Program-made: the position numbers and the translations under genes | Shown: one piece after another, positions 8,869-12,232 of the stretch | Layout of the letters: every line of letters begins with the position of its first letter | How positions within the stretch are numbered: position 1 is the first letter of the stretch | The notes under the pieces: model-generated | What the model was told of the DNA's origin: nothing | The model's database searches: none | What the model saw: the letters and a program-made list of their open reading frames with translations, nothing else | NCBI GenBank assembly: GCA_030619435.1 | Contig: JAUXBI010000020.1 | Span: 1 to 12,232, forward strand | Source: Syntrophaceae bacterium | GTDB taxonomy: Bacteria; Desulfobacterota; Syntrophia; Syntrophales; UBA2210 | Reading direction: 5' to 3' | DNA length: 12,232 nucleotides

Positions 8869-10379
8869 TATCTTCCCCCGTTATTGCTCGTTATTTCAAA
8901 TCCCGATGAAGCCAGTCGGATGGCCTGCATCATTCCTTCGGCTTTATTTACCGTTTCTTCGTACTCCGCGTCAGGTTTCGAATCCGACACTATCCCCGCG
9001 CCCGTCTGGACAAATACTTTGCCATCCTTGACCACCATTGTACGGATGGTTATGCACAGATCCATGTTACCCGTATAACTGAAATAGCCCACTGCGCCCC
9101 CATATGGGCCTCTTCTGGTTTCTTCCAGTTCGTCAATGATTTCCATTGCCCTGATCTTTGGAGCGCCCGACAGTGTTCCGGCAGGAAAAGTTGCCTTCAA
9201 AACATCAAAACAATCCTTCTCCGGCGCCAGCTGAGCCTTAATATTGGAAACAAGATGCATCACGTGAGAATACCGCTCCACAACCATCAGCTGCGTGACC
9301 TGAACGCTTCCGATGCGTGCAATTCTTCCCAGATCATTTCTTCCCAGGTCGACAAGCATAATGTGCTCGGCCCTCTCTTTCGGGTCCTGCAGGAGTTCGT
9401 CGGCAAGGTAGCGATCTTCCTGCTCATTCCTGCCCCTTTTTCTCGTACCGGCTATCGGTCTCAACTCTACAATTCCCTCTTCGAGACGAACCATGACCTC
9501 GGGAGAAGATCCGATAAGGATAAGGTCTTCCATCTTCAGGTAAAACAGGTACGGAGAGGGATTAATATAGCGAAGAGCGCGATAGAGGTCGATCGGGTCC
9601 AGATCGTTCTTCTTTTCAAATCGCTGAGACAGGACGACCTGTATGACATCACCGGCATGGATATATTCCCTGGCCTTTGTTACTATTTCCTTATAATGGT
9701 CCGGCGTCATATTGGATATAAGCGGTGCGTTATTAATTTTCGGATTCTCGAGGCCTTTCTTCGCTACGGGAGATTGAATCAATCCGATAATATCTTCGAT
9801 TTTTTTTATCCCCTCTTCATAGGCATCCCTGAGATCTTCCTGTTCCTCCGAAGGCACACAGGCCACTACCTTGATAGTGTGTCGCACATTGTCAAATATT
9901 ATCAATGTATCTGTAACGAGAAAGACCGCGTCATCGGCATGCAGGTCATCCGTGGTTTCAGACGGTAGTTTCTCAAAATATCGCACCATATCGTAACTCA
10001 GGAATCCAACCGCTCCGCCGAAAAAACGGGGGAGGCCTTCAACGACAACAGGCCTGTAACGATCAAGTATTTCTTTCAGATACTTCATCGGCTCCCCGTT
10101 ATGCCTGCTGCGGTTGATTTCTTCTTTTTCCTGAATCATCACCTCATCGCCCCTTACCGTAAAGATCACTTTGGGATCTGATCCGAGGAAGGTATATCTC
10201 CCCCATTTTTCACCACCCTCAACACTTTCAAGAAGAAAGGTGTGCGATCTGGAATTCAACTTCGAAAGTATTGAAACCGGGGTATCCATATCTGCCAGAA
10301 TCTCTCTGTAGACAGGGATGAGGTTCCCCTTCTGCGTCAGTTTTTCGAACATCTCAAATGCCGGATAGTACATAGTCAT
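8868..10379 (-). CDS. trpE: Anthranilate synthase component I
   Basis: This converts chorismate and ammonia (or glutamine with TrpG) to anthranilate, the first committed step of tryptophan synthesis. It has 503 residues. The N-terminal region has the LLES element (49-52), whose Ser matches the tryptophan feedback site of Salmonella TrpE, and NPSPYLFYL (273-281) belongs to the same allosteric region, so feedback inhibition is expected. The chorismate-binding domain shows [10 protein letters not shown] (308-317), [15 protein letters not shown] (about 338-352), [10 protein letters not shown] (399-408) and [15 protein letters not shown] (about 461-475). These separate it from PabB and isochorismate synthases together with the operon context. 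The first ATG of ATGACTATG is chosen because GAGG is 5 nt before it. The gene follows the attenuator leader and a second hairpin that ends only about 15 nt upstream of its start. Confidence 0.97.
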   Translation of the reverse strand: MTMYYPAFEMFEKLTQKGNLIPVYREILADMDTPVSILSKLNSRSHTFLLESVEGGEKWGRYTFLGSDPKVIFTVRGDEVMIQEKEEINRSRHNGEPMKYLKEILDRYRPVVVEGLPRFFGGAVGFLSYDMVRYFEKLPSETTDDLHADDAVFLVTDTLIIFDNVRHTIKVVACVPSEEQEDLRDAYEEGIKKIEDIIGLIQSPVAKKGLENPKINNAPLISNMTPDHYKEIVTKAREYIHAGDVIQVVLSQRFEKKNDLDPIDLYRALRYINPSPYLFYLKMEDLILIGSSPEVMVRLEEGIVELRPIAGTRKRGRNEQEDRYLADELLQDPKERAEHIMLVDLGRNDLGRIARIGSVQVTQLMVVERYSHVMHLVSNIKAQLAPEKDCFDVLKATFPAGTLSGAPKIRAMEIIDELEETRRGPYGGAVGYFSYTGNMDLCITIRTMVVKDGKVFVQTGAGIVSDSKPDAEYEETVNKAEGMMQAIRLASSGFEITSNNGGR

Positions 10380-10393
10380 ATTTTCCTCTTCAC

Positions 10394-10428
10394 AAATAAA
10401 AAGGCCGTAAAATATTCACGGCCTTTTT
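10394..10428 (-). terminator. Second terminator-like hairpin, directly upstream of trpE
   Basis: A perfect 11-bp inverted repeat, AAAAAGGCCGT / ACGGCCTTTTT (10418-10428 and 10398-10408), with a 9-nt loop GAATATTTT (10409-10417) and a T tract on the downstream side. By form it is an intrinsic terminator, and its A/T arms would also make it work in the opposite direction. Unusually, it lies after the attenuator terminator and ends about 15 nt before the trpE start, next to its ribosome binding site. It could be a second attenuation point or a translation-modulating hairpin. Its loop is complementary to leader bases 10437-10445. Confidence 0.75.
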
Positions 10429-10451
10429 ATGTATTTGAATATCTCTAAAAC

Positions 10452-10491
10452 AAAAAAAGCCGCGAAAAACTCCGAGAAGCTCCCCGCGGCT
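10452..10491 (-). terminator. trp attenuator terminator (3:4 hairpin)
   Basis: The stem AGCCGCG (10485-10491) pairs with CGCGGCT (10458-10464). It extends inward through G-U and A-U pairs (GGGAGC with GUUUUU) to about 13 bp with an 8-nt loop, and is followed by seven T (10452-10458). It begins about 20 nt after the stop codon of the Trp-rich leader peptide. That is the position expected of an attenuator terminator controlled by leader translation. Confidence 0.88.
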
Positions 10492-10560
10492 CTATTCACA
10501 TATTTTCATAGTTCAGCGGCAGACAAACCTCTCCATCGTATTAAGCCACCACCACCAACT
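10474..10560 (-). promoter_or_regulatory. trp attenuator: alternative 1:2 and 2:3 RNA pairings
   Basis: Mutually exclusive pairings can be drawn by eye. 1:2: GGUGGC (10545-10550, within the Trp codons) with GCCGCU (10515-10520), plus AGUU (10557-10560) with AACU (10510-10513). 2:3 (antiterminator): GAGAGGU (10527-10533), UCU (10521-10523) and CCGC (10516-10519) with GCGG (10484-10487), GGA (10481-10483) and GCUUCUC (10474-10480), which makes 14 pairs with two small bulges. Region 3 also forms the left arm of the terminator. A ribosome stalled on the Trp codons would cover region 1 and free region 2 to pair with 3, which blocks termination. A ribosome at the stop codon would cover region 2. 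No folding energy was computed. Confidence 0.75.
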
Positions 10561-10587
10561 GTTTATATTCAGTCTGATCTGTTCCAC
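10513..10587 (-). CDS. trpL: trp leader peptide with four tandem Trp codons
   Basis: A 24-codon open frame starting with GTG at 10587, with a strong ribosome binding site (GGGAGGA, GGAGG 5 nt before the GTG). The product begins MEQIRLNINS, then has four tryptophans in a row (codons TGG x4, 10546-10557), then continues LNTMERFVCR and ends in TGA. Four adjacent codons of a rare amino acid, just downstream of a promoter and upstream of a terminator and trpE, identify it as the leader peptide whose translation senses charged tRNA-Trp. It has no expected function as a protein. The last codons (ERFVCR-stop) overlap attenuator region 2, as the mechanism requires. Confidence 0.9.
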   Translation of the reverse strand: MEQIRLNINSWWWWLNTMERFVCR

Positions 10588-10594
10588 TGCTTCC

Positions 10595-10616
10595 TCCCTG
10601 TTTCTATAAACAGAAA
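10595..10616 (-). promoter_or_regulatory. Dyad over the predicted trp transcription start
   Basis: A perfect 6-bp inverted repeat CTGTTT-atag-AAACAG (10598-10613), which G-U and A-U pairs would extend to about 9 bp in RNA. It covers the predicted +1 (about 10611) and reaches the first bases of the leader peptide's GGGAGG. It may be an operator or a 5' stem-loop that partly hides the ribosome binding site. It does not resemble the enteric TrpR operator. Confidence 0.45.
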
Positions 10617-10617
10617 C

Positions 10618-10646
10618 AATCTAACAGCATCCTGACCTTATGTCAA
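10618..10646 (-). promoter_or_regulatory. Sigma70-type promoter of the trp operon
   Basis: A perfect -35 box TTGACA (10641-10646), a 17-nt spacer and a -10 box TAGATT (10618-10623, 4 of 6 with the key T, A and last T). An A-rich stretch (GTAAAAAAACA) lies immediately upstream of the -35 box and could act as an UP element. The start of transcription would be near 10611, giving a leader of about 230 nt before trpE. The rest of the spacer up to the hydrolase remnant (10647-10744) has only a weak dyad CGTTT-N7-AAACG (10663-10679) and no clear terminator. Confidence 0.8.
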
Positions 10647-10744
10647 TGTTTTTTTACAGACGCGTTTATAATTCAAACGGTCATCAGTGAGAAAAGCAAA
10701 CAAATCGGTGCTGACCTGTTTCACTATCGGGAAGCATTATCAAG

Positions 10745-11371
10745 TCATTTTATCTTTTTGAACGGCATGATCTGAAAGGCCGCATAACCTGTTGCGGAGA
10801 TCACTTCATTTTTATCATTCCTTACGACTTTAAATGTCCAGTCGCCAAATACCTCATCGGAAACAAAAAAATAGTCATCCGCTTCAGGGTACATCTGAGA
10901 TGTTTTTCCCAATATCCTGCAAAAAAGGTGATCGCCCTTTTTAAACACGGATATCCGAATGTGTCCCGACTGCAGCTGGTATTCACCAACACAGGAATCC
11001 AGAATCTCCGGATCAAGTTTTGTGATTTGTCGAGGTGAAATCGGTAGCATCATAGCCGGGATGATATAATTGATCAACATCCCCAAAGGTTGTATTTCCA
11101 GGATACTATTATAATTCCCCCCTGTGAAAACTGCTACCAAGTCCAATACCGGACACATGAATATATAATTTCCACCATTACCTGCCGCCCAGTATCCTTC
11201 AATGGTTTGCTTCCCGAACAGCTGGTTGCCGGTCCACCACAAATACCCATAGCCTTCGCGCCTTTCGGATTTTGCATGCTCCCTGGTTGATTCGGTTATC
11301 CATTTTTCTGAGATAATTTGCCTGTTAAAGCCACATAACGGCGTGAGGGCTCTGGAAACGATGCCCGGCAT
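10745..11371 (-). pseudogene. C-terminal remnant of a serine hydrolase (class C beta-lactamase-like family)
   Basis: The readable 208 residues match only the end of a penicillin-binding-protein/beta-lactamase-related serine hydrolase. NRQIISEKWITEST (about 16-29) resembles the usual segment before the last catalytic element. EGYGYLWW is followed by WAAGNGGNYIFMCPVLDLVAVFTGGNYN (about 61-88), the Gly-rich strand and loop that closes the active site. A C-terminal beta-rich domain of about 110 residues follows. The N-terminal half with the SxxK nucleophile and the YxN motif is absent. Upstream DNA is instead the CMD gene in another frame, and the hydrolase frame is closed by a TGA near 11443. 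The ATG at 11371 has no good ribosome binding site. It is most likely a 5'-deleted gene left by rearrangement. A stand-alone small protein formed from the C-terminal domain is a less likely alternative. Confidence 0.75.
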
Positions 11372-11397
11372 TGCCTGTTTCAGTGTTGTCGATTTAA

Positions 11398-11739
11398 TTA
11401 TAGCTTGCCTAATTCCTCCAGCAGTTTCAGTACCCTTAAAGATTCACCCATTCCCGTGGTACCGCTCATGGCCACGTTAACCGATATTGTTTCTAATATC
11501 TCATCTTTCGTGGCCCCAGCTTCCAGCGCTCTCATAGCTTGGGCAACAATACAATTAGCGCAACAAGCCCTAAGTGCGATCCCTAAGGCTATTAGCCGCT
11601 TGATCTTGCAACTCAGTGCCCTGTCTTTATACACAACTTCCCACTTGTCCAATTCCGGAACCATTAAATCGGGTAGTTCCTGTTTAAATTTCTCAACCAG
11701 TCTCAGTCGTTCCTCGTTAAATTCTATCTGGCTTTCCAA
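11398..11739 (-). CDS. Carboxymuconolactone decarboxylase (CMD/AhpD-like) family protein
   Basis: A 113-residue, all-helical small protein of the CMD family. The core is ALSCKIKRLIALGIALRACCANCIVAQ (about 41-67), followed by ALEAGATKDEILETISVNVAMSG (about 71-93), the family's standard helix with a G-x-x-x-x-E-I pattern. The redox motif CxxC is present (Cys60-Ala-Asn-Cys63, with an extra Cys59). The His that follows four residues later in peroxidase-type members (CxxCxxxH) is Gln67 here. The start is TTG at 11739, with GGGAGG 8 nt upstream. It lies 14 nt after the methyltransferase gene and is probably co-transcribed with it. Its role could be a thiol-based reductase or peroxidase, or only a structural relative; the substrate is unknown. 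Confidence 0.85.
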   Translation of the reverse strand: MESQIEFNEERLRLVEKFKQELPDLMVPELDKWEVVYKDRALSCKIKRLIALGIALRACCANCIVAQAMRALEAGATKDEILETISVNVAMSGTTGMGESLRVLKLLEELGKL

Positions 11740-11753
11740 AATGGCAACCTCCC

Positions 11754-12232
11754 TTAAATTTCAAAATTTTTTCCCAAAAGGACAGTATGACTGCGACCTA
11801 CTCTGGGATTGTCGATTACATTAAAACCATTCTGCTCAGCAATAGAGACAGTTATCCCAAAATCCTTTTCTGATACATGTCCCTTTGGTTCTACTACAAA
11901 AAATGTTCCGGCAGGTTTTATCGTTTCATATACCTGAGAAAAAAACGCGTGAACATCAGGAACTTCGTGCACAACAGCAGATGCGAAAGCAAAATCGATT
12001 TTTTCCTTAAGGTCATCCAGACCAAGTGAATTGTGGTGACATACACGTGTTTCAATCCTATTGGCCAATCCTGCTTTCTGCGCGCGTTTTTCGAGCGACT
12101 TAATCATCTTCTCTTGCACATCCACACATACGACCTTCCCGTTCGAACCGATCATCTGTGCAAGGGGCAAACTGAAAAAACCCATTGCACAGCCAATATC
12201 TAAAACCTTCATCCCGTCCTCCACGTATGGGG
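11754..12232 (-). CDS. Class I SAM-dependent methyltransferase (5' end beyond window)
   Basis: About 158 residues are visible; the frame is open through the right edge, and the residues there (PYVEDGMKVLDIG) fit the usual run-in to motif I, so the true start lies outside the window. Motif I is VLDIGCAMGFFSLPLA (the third position of the common GCGMG is Ala). An acidic end of strand 2 (VVCVDVQEKMI) would bind the SAM ribose. The later part, IDFAFASAVVHEVPD, YETIKPAGTFFVVEPKGHVS and a final VLLGK strand, completes a Rossmann-like methyltransferase fold. The substrate cannot be told; small-molecule type (Methyltransf_11/25-like) is more likely than RNA. The CMD gene follows after 14 nt, and its ribosome binding site overlaps the methyltransferase stop region. 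Confidence 0.88.
   Translation of the reverse strand, partial: PYVEDGMKVLDIGCAMGFFSLPLAQMIGSNGKVVCVDVQEKMIKSLEKRAQKAGLANRIETRVCHHNSLGLDDLKEKIDFAFASAVVHEVPDVHAFFSQVYETIKPAGTFFVVEPKGHVSEKDFGITVSIAEQNGFNVIDNPRVGRSHTVLLGKNFEI

Noticed and set aside
9255-9968. Long open frame on the plus strand opposite trpE (237 codons)
   Set aside because: The minus-strand frame here is an unmistakable TrpE with all motifs. The plus-strand product has no recognisable domain or good ribosome binding site and is an antisense shadow.
10380-10611. T-box riboswitch in the trp leader
   Set aside because: The leader length would allow one, but I see no T-box sequence (AGGGTGGNACCGCG-like). The four Trp codons in a translated leader peptide support ribosome-mediated attenuation instead.
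10429-10635. Plus-strand open frame of 68 codons across the trp leader
   Set aside because: It crosses the attenuator hairpins and promoter and has no ribosome binding site. The minus-strand leader peptide and RNA structures explain this stretch.
1-12232. CRISPR arrays, insertion sequences, tRNA or rRNA genes
   Set aside because: I saw no regularly spaced repeats, transposase motifs, long terminal inverted repeats or RNA gene signatures on either strand.

Overview
All recognised genes in this window lie on the minus strand, so transcription runs from right to left. Base composition is roughly balanced. The genes are typical of an anaerobic, Gram-negative-type bacterium. A complete trp operon continuing into tyrA, a thiolase, an XRE-cupin regulator and an acyl-CoA dehydrogenase would suit Desulfobacterota/Syntrophales-like fatty-acid-metabolising bacteria. 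That placement is an inference from gene content and protein flavour; no marker gene is present.

Right end (about 12232-10745): the 3' part of a class I SAM-dependent methyltransferase gene, a small carboxymuconolactone decarboxylase (CMD) family protein, and an orphan C-terminal piece of a penicillin-binding-protein/class C beta-lactamase-like serine hydrolase. The hydrolase piece lacks its catalytic N-terminal domain and looks like a gene remnant.

Centre (10646-3739): a complete tryptophan operon, trpE-trpG-trpD-trpC-trpF-trpB-trpA, with overlapping or very tight junctions. A leader of about 230 nt precedes it. The leader has a sigma70-type promoter (TTGACA, 17 nt, TAGATT), a dyad over the predicted transcription start, and a 24-residue leader peptide that starts with GTG and carries four consecutive Trp codons. 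Its RNA can fold into a classical 1:2 / 2:3 / 3:4 attenuator ending in a U7 terminator. A second strong terminator-like hairpin lies just before trpE, and its loop is complementary to an upstream leader segment. The operon would convert chorismate to tryptophan, with expression gated by Trp-tRNA supply.

Left end (3699-1): a stand-alone prephenate dehydrogenase (tyrA, the tyrosine branch) follows trpA after 39 nt. An acetyl-CoA acetyltransferase-type thiolase, an XRE-cupin regulator and an acyl-CoA dehydrogenase cut by the window edge come next. I see no convincing terminator between trpA and the left edge, so read-through from the trp promoter is possible. The thiolase-regulator-dehydrogenase trio looks like a separate fatty-acyl-CoA module. 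I found no tRNA, rRNA, CRISPR array or insertion sequence. The most notable element is the trp leader with its two stacked hairpin systems. I do not see a clearly new multi-gene system.
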